From NCBI GenBank assembly GCA_963836665.1, contig CAWIKL010000001.1, positions 1,984,001 through 2,048,000 on the forward strand: DNA of 64,000 nucleotides, given 5' to 3'. The notes below the pieces were generated by a model, which was not told the DNA's origin, ran no database searches, and saw nothing but the letters and a program-made list of their open reading frames with translations. Shown piece after piece: positions 26,001-34,917 of the stretch (position 1 is its first letter; each line of letters starts with the position of its first letter). This stretch comes from JAICSD01 sp963836665 (lineage in GTDB: Bacteria; Acidobacteriota; Vicinamibacteria; Vicinamibacterales; 2-12-FULL-66-21). Both the position numbers and the translations under genes were made by a program.

Positions 26001-26200
26001 TGCCGCTGGCGTTTCGTGGCGGCATTGGCTCGGAGCTGCGGCGTCCACTCGGTCTTACCATCCTGGGCGGTCTACTCGTCAGCCAGGTCCTCACGCTCTA
26101 CACGACGCCGGTCGTTTACCTGATGCTCGATCGCCTGCGCGTCCGGTTCAGCGGCCGCCGGCGTGCGCGGCCCTACCGGCTCGCGGAGGAATCACGATGA
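23096..26200 (+). CDS. RND efflux permease, MdtC-like
   Basis: A 1034-residue pump subunit of standard length. N-terminal SRPIATILLTAAVAIAGGIA, TM4 with GFVIDDAIVVMENITRHLEL containing the Asp pair for proton transfer, and GIVKKNAIMMIDFALQAERE near the C-terminus. The second periplasmic loop is normal (YVESAAGSVPLVAISTYRPL). Its ATGA overlap with the gene before it and the outer-membrane gene after it implies coupled translation. Probably forms a mixed trimer with the preceding permease. Confidence 0.92.
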   Translation: MNLSAPAISRPIATILLTAAVAIAGGIAFVMLPVSPLPEIDSPTISVNASLPGASPDVMAAAVATPLEREFGHIAGVSEMTSRSATGSTSISLQFDLSRDINAAARDVQAAISAARTYLPTNLPSNPAYRKVNSADAPIAIIGVTSKSYSRAAMYDAASTILAQTLSQIPGVGQVTVGGSSLPAVRVEINPRQLEHYGVRLSDVATFLRNQNAHTPTGSIADGQTTSYIKVNDQLATANDYKPLVVSSRNGAGIRLDDVATVVDANENVRSGGYVNGSESVSVNVFKQPGANVIETVDRIKAALPALSAAIPAAQKITLVLDRTTTIRASLHEVERTLLLSIVLVILVVFVFLRDWRATIVPGVAVPVSLIGTFAAMYLLGYSLDNLSLMALTISTGFVIDDAIVVMENITRHLELGMGRLAAAYAGAAEIGFTVLSITMSLLAVFIPILMMGGIVGRLFREFAVTLSVAILISMMLSLTTTPMLCSLLLKPHRHGERHGRLYLAIEAGFDGLRRGYERSLAWVLRDHAPLVLLLLLVTMGLNVLYLTRITKGFFPQQDTGAITGGLQGTQDSSFEKMNAALQRAVAIVRADPAVENVVGFTGGQGATNSGFMYIALKPLEDRKISASDVVNRLRPKLLVIREAQTFLQAAQDLRVGGRQSNSQYQFTLQADSTSDLKTYVPLLAREMAKLPQLADVSSDLQTGGLEAYLTYDRATAARLGLTPSDIDSALNYNFSQAQVSTIYKTLNQYHVVLEAQPTFTGSPDALRSTYVESAAGSVPLVAISTYRPLTGPLSVNHSGLYPSSTVSFNLAPGGSLDAATKAIAALEAQLHIPTSVHGAFSGTAEQFQASLDSEPVLIATAIFAVYIVLGVLYESFVHPITILTTLPSASLGAVITLVLFDAELDVISLIGIILLIGIVKKNAIMMIDFALQAEREQGLPSDEAILQACVLRFRPILMTTAAAFFGAVPLAFRGGIGSELRRPLGLTILGGLLVSQVLTLYTTPVVYLMLDRLRVRFSGRRRARPYRLAEESR

Positions 26201-27723
26201 CCCGCCACTGCGTCGCACCACTCCTCGTCGCCGCCGCGGTCGTCACCGGGTGCAATGTCGGGCCGACGTATCGGCGTCCGGAGCTGCCGGAGCCCGCGCC
26301 GGCGCAATACAAGGAGAATCAACCCGGCAGCCCGGAAGCGCAATCGAACGGCTGGCGGCCGGCTAATCCGCAGGACGCGCTGATTCGCGGTAAATGGTGG
26401 GAAGTCTTCGGCGACCCCGAGCTGAACGGACTCGAGGAGCAGGTGATCGTCAACAACCAGACGATCAAGCAGGCGTTCGAGAACTACATGTCCGCGCTGG
26501 CGGTGATCGACGGCGCGCGCGCGACGCTGTTCCCGACCGTCTCGGTCGGCGCGAGTGCGAACGCCTCGGGCAGCAACGGCGCCTCGAGCGCGACGACGGT
26601 CACCGGGACCGGCGGAACCGGCGCAACGCCCTCCTCGACCGCCGTCGTCAGCAGCGGCACGCGCCATACGTTCTCGCTGCCGGTCAGTGCGTCATGGGAG
26701 CCCGATCTCTTCGGCAAGGTCCGCAACACGATTGACGCCAATGTCAGCGCCGCGCAGGTGAGCGCCGCGACGCTGGCCAACGAGACGCTCAGCCAGCAGG
26801 CGACGCTGGCGGAAACCTACTTCGAGCTGCGCGGGCAGGACGCGCTGCAGGCGCTCTTCACGCAGACCGTCTCGGACTACCAGGAATCGCTGCGCCTGAC
26901 GCAGACGCTCTATCGCACGGGCATCGACTCAGAACAGGACGTCGCGCAAGCGGAGACGGCACTGCGCACGGCTGAAGCGAACGCGACGGCCGTCGAACGG
27001 ACGAGGGCGCAATTCGAACACGCGATTGCCCTGTTGACGGGCCACGCGGCGGGGAGCTTCTCGGTGCCGGTGCGCCCCCTCGACACGACGCCGCCCGACA
27101 TTCCCACCGGCGTGCCGTCACAACTGCTCGAACGGCGCCCGGACATCGCCGGGGCGGAGCGGACGATGGCCGAGGCCAACGCGCGGATCGGCGTCGGCAA
27201 GGCGGCGTACTATCCCGACATCTCGCTGACCGGCTCGGCCGGCATCCAGGGCTCGAGCCTCGGAAAGCTGCTCAGCGCAAGCGTGTTCTTCTGGTCGCTC
27301 GGGGGTAATGCGGCGCAAACGCTGCTCGACTTCGGGGCGCGGCGCGCGGCCGTCAAGCAGTACGAGGCGGCCTACAACGCCTCGGTCGCCAGCTATCGCG
27401 AAACCGTGCTCAACGCCTTCAAGGAAGTCGAGGACAATCTGGTCGCCACGCGCACGCTCGCGGACCAGACGGCACGGCAGCAGCTCGCCGTGACGGCGTC
27501 CCAACGTTACCAGCAGCTGGCCTCGATCCGGTACCGCGACGGTCTGGATAATTACCTCAACGTGCTCACGGCGCAGAACGCCGTGTTCAGCAGCCTCGAA
27601 GCGATGGTCGGGCTGCAGACCGACCGCATGACGACGGCGGTTCAGCTCATCGTGGCTCTGGGCGGCGGCTGGGACGCGTCGGATCTGCCGAATCCGGCGA
27701 CCCCGGCGGCGATCCGGCGGTAG
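26197..27723 (+). CDS. Outer-membrane efflux lipoprotein (NodT/OprM family)
   Basis: A 508-residue outer-membrane channel of the TolC superfamily. Lipoprotein signal with Cys19 in AAVVTGCNVGPTYRRPELP, the classic NodT start. Two similar halves each give helical barrel and beta strands: KWWEVFGDPELNGLEEQVIV, WEPDLFGKVRNTIDA, VPSQLLERRPDIAGAERTMA, EVEDNLVATRTLA and YLNVLTAQNAVFSS. A Ser/Thr/Gly-rich stretch at about residues 122-150 is in a surface loop of the first half. GGAGGA precedes the ATG by a suitable distance. It completes the tripartite pump. Confidence 0.92.
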   Translation: MTRHCVAPLLVAAAVVTGCNVGPTYRRPELPEPAPAQYKENQPGSPEAQSNGWRPANPQDALIRGKWWEVFGDPELNGLEEQVIVNNQTIKQAFENYMSALAVIDGARATLFPTVSVGASANASGSNGASSATTVTGTGGTGATPSSTAVVSSGTRHTFSLPVSASWEPDLFGKVRNTIDANVSAAQVSAATLANETLSQQATLAETYFELRGQDALQALFTQTVSDYQESLRLTQTLYRTGIDSEQDVAQAETALRTAEANATAVERTRAQFEHAIALLTGHAAGSFSVPVRPLDTTPPDIPTGVPSQLLERRPDIAGAERTMAEANARIGVGKAAYYPDISLTGSAGIQGSSLGKLLSASVFFWSLGGNAAQTLLDFGARRAAVKQYEAAYNASVASYRETVLNAFKEVEDNLVATRTLADQTARQQLAVTASQRYQQLASIRYRDGLDNYLNVLTAQNAVFSSLEAMVGLQTDRMTTAVQLIVALGGGWDASDLPNPATPAAIRR

Positions 27724-27857
27724 CGGCGGCGATTCGGGCGCTGTCGGCGTCGGAAGCAAAGACGGCGAATTGTCCCGGATGATATCCATCCAGCCCGCGA
27801 GCCGCCGCAACGGATCGTGAAGGCGGACGATCTGCACCGCGTTCAATTCTATTGTTG

Positions 27858-27863
27858 TAGACT
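27858..27863 (+). promoter_or_regulatory. -10 box for the second BNR exoprotein
   Basis: TAGACT ends 7 bases before the GTG at 27871. No ribosome site is present, so the transcript would be leaderless. The 147-base gap before this gene holds nothing else that I can recognise. Confidence 0.45.
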
Positions 27864-27870
27864 CTGCCGC

Positions 27871-30800
27871 GTGACCACCCGCATTCCTTCTCTGCTTCCG
27901 CTTGCCGTGCTCACCCTCGCCGGCGCCATGACGCTCACGGTCGGGGCGGTGCCGCCGCAGGCGTCGGCGCCCGCCAACGGGCAGATCGACGACGTGATCC
28001 TCAAAGGCTATCAGTGGCGCAGCATCGGTCCGGATCACGCCGGCCGATCGATCGCGTCGAGCGGCGTCAAAGGGCAGCCCAAGATCGCCTACTCGGGGCA
28101 GACCGGCGGCGGGCTGTGGAAGACCCTCGACGGCGGCGAATCATGGGCGCCGGTCACCGACGGTCAAGTGCACAGCTCCTCGGTCGGCGCCGTCGCCGTT
28201 GCGGAAACAAATCCCGACATCGTGTGGATCGGCATGGGCGAGCAGTGCATCCGCGGCAATATCCAGCCTGGCGACGGCGTCTACAAATCGACGGATGGCG
28301 GCAAGACGTGGACGCACGTCGGCTTCGATCAGTCCGACGCCATCTCGCGTATCCGCATCCACCCGACCAACCCCGACGTGGTCTTCGTCGCCGACTTCGG
28401 CCGCTACGGCGTACCGAGCAGCGAGCGCGGCGTGTTCAAGACCGCCGATGGCGGCAAGACGTGGCGCAAGGTGCTGGCCCGAGATGACAAAACGGGGGCC
28501 GTCGACATCGCCATCGATCGCAACAACCCCGACATCATGTTCGCCGCGCTGTGGGAGGCGTATCGCGTCGAGTACGCGATGTCGAGCGGCGGCCCGGGCA
28601 GCGGGCTGTTCAAATCCACCGACGGCGGCGAGCACTGGAGCGAAATCACGCGCAACGCCGGCCTGCCATCCGGCATCGACGGCAAGATCGGCGTCGCCGT
28701 CTCGGGCGCCGATTCCAATCGCGTCTACGCGCTGGTCGAGAACGAGAATGGCGGGCTGTTCTCGTCCGACGATGCCGGCGCGACCTGGAAGCTGGTCAAC
28801 GGCGGCCGCAATATCCGCCAGCGCGCGTTCTATTACACGCACGTCACGGCGGATCCGAAGAACAAGGACATCGTCTTCGCACAGAACGTCGGCACGTTCT
28901 GGTCGCACGACGGCGGCAAGACGATGGTCAATTTCGCCGGCGGCGACTCTCACGATCTGTGGATCGATCCCGATGATCCGAACCACATCGTCCACTCGAA
29001 CGACAGCGGCACGGCGGTGTCGTACAACGCGGAGGCCAACGTCCGCACCTGGTCGGCACGCGACTACCCGACGGCGCAGTATTACCACGTGATCACGACG
29101 GGACACGTGCCCTTTCACGTGTGCGGCGCGCAGCAGGACAGCGGGACGTCATGCGTGCCGAGCAACGCCGGCCAGGGGGCCGGTCGCGGCGGCGGCGGGG
29201 GCGGCCGCGGTGCCACCGCGGAGGTCTACAGTCCCGGCGGCTTCGAGCCCGGCTACATCGCGCCCGATCCGAAGAACCCGGACATCTTCTATGCCGGCGG
29301 CGTCAACGGCACGTTCCTGACGCGGCTCGATCGCCGTACCGGCAATCTGCGCGAGGTGAACCCGTACCCGCGGCTGTTCTCCGGCGAGCCGTCGAGCGAT
29401 CTCGTCGAGCGCTGGCAGTGGACGTTTCCGATCATCTTCTCGCCCGCCGATCCGACGGTGCTCTACACCTCGTCGCAGCACATATGGCGGACCAAGAACG
29501 GCGGCGACAACTGGGATCGGATCAGCCCCGACCTGACCCGTCACGATCCGAAAACGATGGGGGTCTCGGGCGGGCCGATCACGCACGACATGAACGGTCC
29601 GGAGGTCTACGCCACTGTGTTCGCGCTCGGCCCCGGCAAGAAGGACGTCAACATCCTCTGGGCGGGTTCCGACGACGGGTTGATCAACGTCACGCGCGAC
29701 GGCGGCAAGACCTGGTCGAACGTCACGCCGAAGGACATGCCCGACCTTGGCCGTATCAGCATCATCGACGCCTCGAGCTTCGATCCCGGCGCCGCCTACG
29801 TGGCGGTGAAGAAGCCGCTGCTCGGTGATCAATCGCCCTACATCTTCCGCACGCACGACTTCGGTCGGACCTGGGCCCGGATCGTCACCGGCATTCCGGC
29901 GGCCGACTACGTGCACTCGGTCCGTGAGGATCCGGTTCGCAAGGGGCTGCTCTACGCCGGTACCCAGCACGGCTTCTACGTATCCTTCGACGACGGCGAC
30001 CACTGGCAGTCGCTGTCGCTCAACCTGCCCGACGTACAGGTGTCGGACATTTGGGTGGAGGCCAATGCAATCGCGGTGGCGACGCACGGCCGCAGCTTTT
30101 ACGTCCTCGACGACATCGCGCCTCTGCGGCAGTTCGGCGAGGAAGGCGCCGGCGAGTTCCATCTCTACAAGCCAGGGGACATTGTCCGTGGCGCCGGCAA
30201 CGCGTCGATTCCCTACCTGCTGAAGAAGCAGCCCGAGAAGCTGACGCTCGAGATCCTCGACAGCAAGGGCGCGGTCGTGCAGACGCTGCAGGGATCGGCT
30301 GCCCCGGCGGGCGGGCGCGGCGGCGGCCGCGGTGGGCGCGGACGTGGCGGATTGGCGCCTGCTGACACGCCGCAGGGGGCCGCGCCAGGGGCGGCAGGTC
30401 AGCCGCCAGCGGAGGCGGCCGATCCACAGGCGGCAGCCGGCGCCGGCGGCGGCGGACGCGGGCGTGGCGGATTGGCGCCGACGGCGCCGATGAACGCGGG
30501 CCTCGACCGTGCCTCCTGGAATCTCGAGTACCCGGGCGCGGTGACGTTCCCCAACATGATCCTGTGGGGCGCGACGACGAGCGGGCCGCTGGCCCTGCCG
30601 GGCACCTATCAGGTGCGTCTCACGGTCGACGGGCAGTCGCAGACGCAGCCGCTCGTCATCAAGAAGCATCCGCTGCGCAACACGCCCGACGCCGACATGC
30701 AGCAGCAGTTCACGCTGGCACTGCAGATCCGCGACAAGGTCAGCGAGGCCAACAGCGCGGTGATCCAGATCCGCAAGATCAAGGACGAGGTGAAGGATCG

Positions 30801-31134
30801 CCTGTCAAAGTCGCAGGACGCACAGTTGAAGGCGGCGGGCGATCGCCTGACGGAGCGGTTGAGCGCCGTCGAGCAGGATGTCTACCAGGTGAAGAACCAG
30901 AGCGGTCAGGATCCGCTCAACTTCCCGATCAAGACCAACAACCGGCTCGCCTCGCTGCTCGGCATGACGACCCGCGGTGAGGGCAAGCCGACCGCGAACA
31001 TCTATCCGATCTTCGACGATCTGAAGAAAGAGCTGAAGTCGGAAACCGACCGGCTGGAGGAAGTCCTGTCGGCCGATCTCGCGGCGTTCAATCAGGCAGC
31101 GCAGAAAGCCGGCGTGGCGGCGGTGAACAAGTAG
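27871..31134 (+). CDS. Large secreted sortilin/BNR-repeat (VPS10-like) protein, second copy
   Basis: A 1087-residue exoprotein with the same plan as 12196-15696. GTG at 27871 gives a clean signal peptide (PLAVLTLAGAMTLTVGAVPP); an ATG at 27817 would add residues of no signal character. Asp-box repeats run from about residue 45 to 750: GGLWKTLDGGESW, GVYKSTDGGKTWTHVGF, GVFKTADGGKTW, GLFKSTDGGEHW, LINVTRDGGKTW. Gly/Arg-rich inserts occur at about 430-450 and 810-870 (30295-30480). The C-terminus (about 950-1087) is a helical, Gln/Lys-rich region that also ends the first copy. Probable surface-binding protein; enzyme activity is not evident. Confidence 0.82.
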   Translation: MTTRIPSLLPLAVLTLAGAMTLTVGAVPPQASAPANGQIDDVILKGYQWRSIGPDHAGRSIASSGVKGQPKIAYSGQTGGGLWKTLDGGESWAPVTDGQVHSSSVGAVAVAETNPDIVWIGMGEQCIRGNIQPGDGVYKSTDGGKTWTHVGFDQSDAISRIRIHPTNPDVVFVADFGRYGVPSSERGVFKTADGGKTWRKVLARDDKTGAVDIAIDRNNPDIMFAALWEAYRVEYAMSSGGPGSGLFKSTDGGEHWSEITRNAGLPSGIDGKIGVAVSGADSNRVYALVENENGGLFSSDDAGATWKLVNGGRNIRQRAFYYTHVTADPKNKDIVFAQNVGTFWSHDGGKTMVNFAGGDSHDLWIDPDDPNHIVHSNDSGTAVSYNAEANVRTWSARDYPTAQYYHVITTGHVPFHVCGAQQDSGTSCVPSNAGQGAGRGGGGGGRGATAEVYSPGGFEPGYIAPDPKNPDIFYAGGVNGTFLTRLDRRTGNLREVNPYPRLFSGEPSSDLVERWQWTFPIIFSPADPTVLYTSSQHIWRTKNGGDNWDRISPDLTRHDPKTMGVSGGPITHDMNGPEVYATVFALGPGKKDVNILWAGSDDGLINVTRDGGKTWSNVTPKDMPDLGRISIIDASSFDPGAAYVAVKKPLLGDQSPYIFRTHDFGRTWARIVTGIPAADYVHSVREDPVRKGLLYAGTQHGFYVSFDDGDHWQSLSLNLPDVQVSDIWVEANAIAVATHGRSFYVLDDIAPLRQFGEEGAGEFHLYKPGDIVRGAGNASIPYLLKKQPEKLTLEILDSKGAVVQTLQGSAAPAGGRGGGRGGRGRGGLAPADTPQGAAPGAAGQPPAEAADPQAAAGAGGGGRGRGGLAPTAPMNAGLDRASWNLEYPGAVTFPNMILWGATTSGPLALPGTYQVRLTVDGQSQTQPLVIKKHPLRNTPDADMQQQFTLALQIRDKVSEANSAVIQIRKIKDEVKDRLSKSQDAQLKAAGDRLTERLSAVEQDVYQVKNQSGQDPLNFPIKTNNRLASLLGMTTRGEGKPTANIYPIFDDLKKELKSETDRLEEVLSADLAAFNQAAQKAGVAAVNK

Positions 31135-31225
31135 CTGCGCCTGACGAAAAACATCCCACGAGACTCCGGAGACCAGTCGTAGGACGTGCCGGGCGTGTCG
31201 AGCCGCGTCCTTGCTGCCACGCGAT

Positions 31226-31870
31226 CTATTTGAGCGTGAACGTCATCTCGATGTTCACGCGTACGCGCACGTCGGCACCATCCTTCTGGCCTGGCTTGAA
31301 CGTCCACTGCGACAGCGCCTCGATCGCCTGCTGATCGAGTTCTGGATCGAGGCCGGCAGTGACCCGGATGGATCGAATCGTGCCATCGGTCTCGACGATG
31401 CCTGTGAGCTCGACGCGACCCTGAAGGCCCGCCTGCCGGGCGGCGTCGGTGTAACGGGGATTGACGTGCTTGGTCGGCTGCGGCGCCGTCACGCCGTTGC
31501 CGACGCGGTAGACGGGCCCATCGCGCAGAGTGAAGGTCATCTCCAGGTTTACTTCGACCGCCACCGGCTCACCGTCCTTCGTGCCGGGGTTGAAGTGCCA
31601 CTGCCGGGCGGCCTTGATCGCTTCCTGATCGAGATCGGGATCGAGCGACGTCGTGACCCGCACATCGGGACCGACCGTCCCGTCGGCCTGGACCAGGACG
31701 ACCAGTTCGACGGTTCCCTGGATCTTGCGGGCTTTGGCGGCGTCGGTGTACTGCGGCTTTACTTCCCGAATCAGGACCGGTGACGTCTTGGCGGTTGCCG
31801 GCCGTTGCTGGGTGGCCGCGGGGATCACGACCAGGGCGAGGGCTGCGAGCGTGAAAAGCGTGGATCGCAC
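31226..31870 (-). CDS. Periplasmic protein with two TonB C-terminal domains
   Basis: A 214-residue protein. Hydrophobic N-terminus (STLFTLAALALVVIPAAT) is a signal peptide or anchor. Two TonB-C domains follow one another: the first at about residues 30-115 (VKPQYTDAAKARKIQGTVEL, VLVQADGTV, AIKAARQWHFNPGTKDGEPV) and the second at about 125-212 (VNPRYTDAARQAGLQGRVEL, AIEALSQWTFKPGQKDGADV). The Pro-rich spacer of true TonB is missing. It may pass energy or signal to TonB receptors, or bind their box. GTG at 31870 has AAGGAGG at ideal spacing; a longer start at 31930 is not supported. Confidence 0.8.
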   Translation of the reverse strand: MRSTLFTLAALALVVIPAATQQRPATAKTSPVLIREVKPQYTDAAKARKIQGTVELVVLVQADGTVGPDVRVTTSLDPDLDQEAIKAARQWHFNPGTKDGEPVAVEVNLEMTFTLRDGPVYRVGNGVTAPQPTKHVNPRYTDAARQAGLQGRVELTGIVETDGTIRSIRVTAGLDPELDQQAIEALSQWTFKPGQKDGADVRVRVNIEMTFTLK

Positions 31871-32050
31871 GGTGCCTCCTTCCAGCGTTATTATGACGCC
31901 GAATGCAGGCGTCCAGCCGTGCCGACTCATGTCAGCGGAGACGGCAATTCGAGAGCACCACTGACAGTTTTTCCAGCCCCATCCGGTAGATCGCCCATGT
32001 CGTCACGGGCTCACGGCTCACTAGCATGAGCGCGAGAAAGGAACACCAAC

Positions 32051-32602
32051 ATGCTGATTGTGAGCACTCTCGTTCTAGCAGGGTCGGTCTTCACGGCAGG
32101 ATCGGCGTCGCCCGCTTTGCAGGTGAAAACGATTCCGGATCAGACCATCACCGCGACCGCGACGATCGAAGCGATCGAGGCGAAGTCGCGCCTCGTGACG
32201 TTGCTGACTGAGGACGGGACGCATGAAGTGGTCAGGGCGCCAGCCGAAATGAAGCGATTCTCCGAGCTCAAGGTGGGCGACAAGATCACGGCGCGGTATT
32301 ACGGCAGCCTCATCGTCCGCATGAAGAAGCCAGGCGAACCCGCGATCGATGTCGATAAGTCGGCGGTCACGCCCGGCACCGGGGCCAATCCCGGCGGTAC
32401 GGTCGCGGCGCAGCGAACGCTCACCGTGACGATCACCGCCATCGATCCGAATGTGCCCTCGATCACGGTCAAGAGCGCCAACGGCTGGACTTACAGCCGC
32501 AGAGTGGAAGACAAAAAGGCGCTCGAAAAGGTGAAGGTCGGCGACCAGCTCGATATCACCTGGAACGACGCGGTACTGATTTCGGTGACGCCGGCGAAGT
32601 AG
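32051..32602 (+). CDS. Secreted protein of unknown function
   Basis: A 183-residue protein with a short signal peptide (MLIVSTLVLAGSVFTAGSAS). The rest has two similar beta-rich halves: TATATIEAIEAKSRLVTLLT with FSELKVGDKITARYY, then TLTVTITAIDPNVPSITVKS with LEKVKVGDQLDITWN. This internal repeat suggests a duplicated OB-like or DUF-type barrel. A Gly/Thr linker separates the halves. AAAGGAA lies a few bases before the ATG. The 180-base gap before it also holds the promoter region of the divergent TonB-C gene. Function unknown. Confidence 0.7.
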   Translation: MLIVSTLVLAGSVFTAGSASPALQVKTIPDQTITATATIEAIEAKSRLVTLLTEDGTHEVVRAPAEMKRFSELKVGDKITARYYGSLIVRMKKPGEPAIDVDKSAVTPGTGANPGGTVAAQRTLTVTITAIDPNVPSITVKSANGWTYSRRVEDKKALEKVKVGDQLDITWNDAVLISVTPAK

Positions 32603-32669
32603 CCGGGCGACGGTCATTCGACGGGCACTCGACGCCGTGGCCCGGCGAGCCTGGCGGCGCCGGCTGCGG

Positions 32670-32675
32670 TATGGT
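32670..32675 (+). promoter_or_regulatory. -10 box for the S9 peptidase gene
   Basis: TATGGT ends 7 bases before ATG 32683. An ATG at 32671 lies inside the hexamer itself, so 32683 is the better start for a leaderless message. Confidence 0.4.
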
Positions 32676-32682
32676 TACGGCC

Positions 32683-34917
32683 ATGACCGGCCGACAAGGA
32701 ACCGTTGCGTTCGCTCTCGCCGCGGCGTTGACAGCGCGGCTTCTGGCCCAGCCTCACGAGGCCGTGACGGCGGCCGATTACGCTCGCGCCGAAAAGTACC
32801 TCGCGCCGAACCTGGCCGGCCTCGTGGTCGGCGGTTCGGTCGTGCCGAACTGGCTGCCGGCTAGTCTCTCAACAACGGGCGCAGCGGCGCCCCAGGCCGC
32901 GTCGAAGGACGAACGGTTCTGGTACCGCAACCAGACGCTGACCGGCACCGAGATCGTCGTCGTCGATCCCGCGGCGAAGTCGCGCACGTCGTACGCTGAC
33001 TGTGCGGCGGCCCATGTCGATTGCGCGACCGAGGCAGCCGGCGGCGGCGGTCGCGGCGGCAGGGCCGCGGCGTCAGGACCGTCCTCCTCCGACGGCAAGC
33101 CGCTCAACCTCTCTCCTGATCGCCGCCGCGCCGTGTTCGTGCGCGCCTGGAACCTGTGGTTGCGCGACATGACAACCGGCGAGGAGCGCGCGCTGACCAC
33201 CGACGGCGCGCCGTACTTCGGCTACGCCACCGACAACGCGGGCTGGAGCAGCAGCGACCGCGCCGTCGCAGCGTGGTCCCCCGACTCGAAGAAATTGGCG
33301 ACACAGCAGCAGGACGAGCGCAATGTCGGCGAGATGTATCTCGTCAGTACCACCGTCGGCCATCCCGCGCTCCGCGTGTCGAAATTTCCGCTGCCCGGCG
33401 ATCCGGTCATGGCGATGGTGCATCGCGTGATCGTCGACACCGACACCGGCGCCGTCACCCGGCTGCAGATGGAGCCCGACTTCCACCGCGCCACGCTCGG
33501 CGACGACCTCAGCATGAACGACTACAACTGGAGTCCCGACGCCACGCGGCTGGCACTGGCCTCGGTGTCGCGCGATCACAAGCACGTCTGGGTGCGCGTC
33601 GCCGACGCGGCAACTGGCGCCGTTCGCACCGTGTTCGAGGAAGTGGTGCCAACCCAGTTCGAATCGCGCGGCTGGCGCGTGCTGTGGTCCAGCAACGAAG
33701 TGGTCTGGCATTCCGAACGTGACAACTGGGGCCAGCTCTATCTTTACGATCTGCAGTCGGGACACCTGAAGCGCCAGATCACCAACGGCGAAGGCCCGAT
33801 CGTCCAGATCGCGAAGATCGACGAGAAGACACGGACGCTCTGGTTCGGCGCCAACGGCCGCGAGAAAGGACAGGATCCGTACTACCTCCATTTCTATCGC
33901 ACGTCGCTCGACGGGGGGCCATCGGTCGCGCTGACACCGGACAACGGCACCCACACCATTCAGATCTCGCCCTCAGGCGCATTCATCGTCGACGCGTTTT
34001 CGGCGCCCGACACGCCGCCGAGCGTGGTGCTGCGCGATGCCGAGGGCCGCGAGATCATGCTGCTGGCAAAGGCGGACATCTCGAAGCTGCTCGCGACCGG
34101 CTGGCGGCCGCCGCTGCCGATCAAGATGACGGCGCACGACGGCAAGACCGACCTCTACGGGCTCCTCTTCCGGCCGACAAACTTCGACCCCTCAAAGAAA
34201 TATCCGATCGTCAACAACGTCTATCCCGGTCCGCAAACCGGCAGCACCGGCAGCCGCGCTTTCACGGCGGCCCGCGGCGATCGCCAGGCGCTCGCCGAGC
34301 TCGGTTTCATCGTCGTCACAATTGACGGCATGGGAACGCCGGGCCGCTCGAAGGCGTTCCAGGACGCGTACTACGGCGCGATGGGGCGCGACAACACGAT
34401 CCCGGATCAGATCGCCGGCATGAAGGAGCTGGCAGCGACGTATCCATGGATCGATCTGTCGCGCGCGGGGATCTGGGGCCACTCGGGCGGCGGCTTCGCG
34501 ACGACAACGGCGATGTTCCGTTTCCCGGATTTCTTCAAGGCCGGGATCGCCGAGTCAGGCAATCACGATCAGCGGGAGAACGAAGACGATTGGGGCGAGC
34601 GTTACCAGGGACTGGTCGCGAAGAACGCCGACGGCACCGACAGTTACGACGCCGAAGCGAACCAGAACTTCGCGAAGAACCTGAAGGGGCACCTGCTGCT
34701 GGCGCACGGGACCATGGATACCAACGTCCCGCCGTACCAGACGCTGCTGGTCGCCGACGCGCTGATCAAGGCGAACAAGGACTTCGAACTGATTCTGCTG
34801 CCGAACCAGAATCACGGCTACGGCAGCGCCTCGAACTACATGATGCGCCGCCGCTGGGATTTCTTCGTGCGGTGGCTGCTCGAAACAGAACCGCCGAAGG
34901 AGTATCAAATCAAGTGA
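32683..34917 (+). CDS. S9 family serine peptidase (dipeptidyl-peptidase IV-like)
   Basis: A 744-residue exported peptidase. Signal peptide at residues 1-22 (TVAFALAAALTARLLAQ). An eight-bladed propeller domain covers about residues 130-480 (LSPDRRRAVFVRAWNLWLRD, MNDYNWSPDATRLALASVSR). The alpha/beta-hydrolase domain is C-terminal with the full triad: Ser601 in GIWGHSGGGFATT, Asp679 in HGTMDTNVPPYQ and His711 in NQNHGYG. Cleaves dipeptides or oligopeptides, often after proline. A Gly/Arg-rich patch (about 116-128) lies before the propeller. The end overlaps the convergent GH27 gene by 8 bases. Confidence 0.9.
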   Translation: MTGRQGTVAFALAAALTARLLAQPHEAVTAADYARAEKYLAPNLAGLVVGGSVVPNWLPASLSTTGAAAPQAASKDERFWYRNQTLTGTEIVVVDPAAKSRTSYADCAAAHVDCATEAAGGGGRGGRAAASGPSSSDGKPLNLSPDRRRAVFVRAWNLWLRDMTTGEERALTTDGAPYFGYATDNAGWSSSDRAVAAWSPDSKKLATQQQDERNVGEMYLVSTTVGHPALRVSKFPLPGDPVMAMVHRVIVDTDTGAVTRLQMEPDFHRATLGDDLSMNDYNWSPDATRLALASVSRDHKHVWVRVADAATGAVRTVFEEVVPTQFESRGWRVLWSSNEVVWHSERDNWGQLYLYDLQSGHLKRQITNGEGPIVQIAKIDEKTRTLWFGANGREKGQDPYYLHFYRTSLDGGPSVALTPDNGTHTIQISPSGAFIVDAFSAPDTPPSVVLRDAEGREIMLLAKADISKLLATGWRPPLPIKMTAHDGKTDLYGLLFRPTNFDPSKKYPIVNNVYPGPQTGSTGSRAFTAARGDRQALAELGFIVVTIDGMGTPGRSKAFQDAYYGAMGRDNTIPDQIAGMKELAATYPWIDLSRAGIWGHSGGGFATTTAMFRFPDFFKAGIAESGNHDQRENEDDWGERYQGLVAKNADGTDSYDAEANQNFAKNLKGHLLLAHGTMDTNVPPYQTLLVADALIKANKDFELILLPNQNHGYGSASNYMMRRRWDFFVRWLLETEPPKEYQIK

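Noticed and set aside
24550..26196. Upstream extension of the outer-membrane channel frame into the permease gene
   Set aside because: A lipoprotein signal begins at 26197, and the upstream part is a shadow of the permease.
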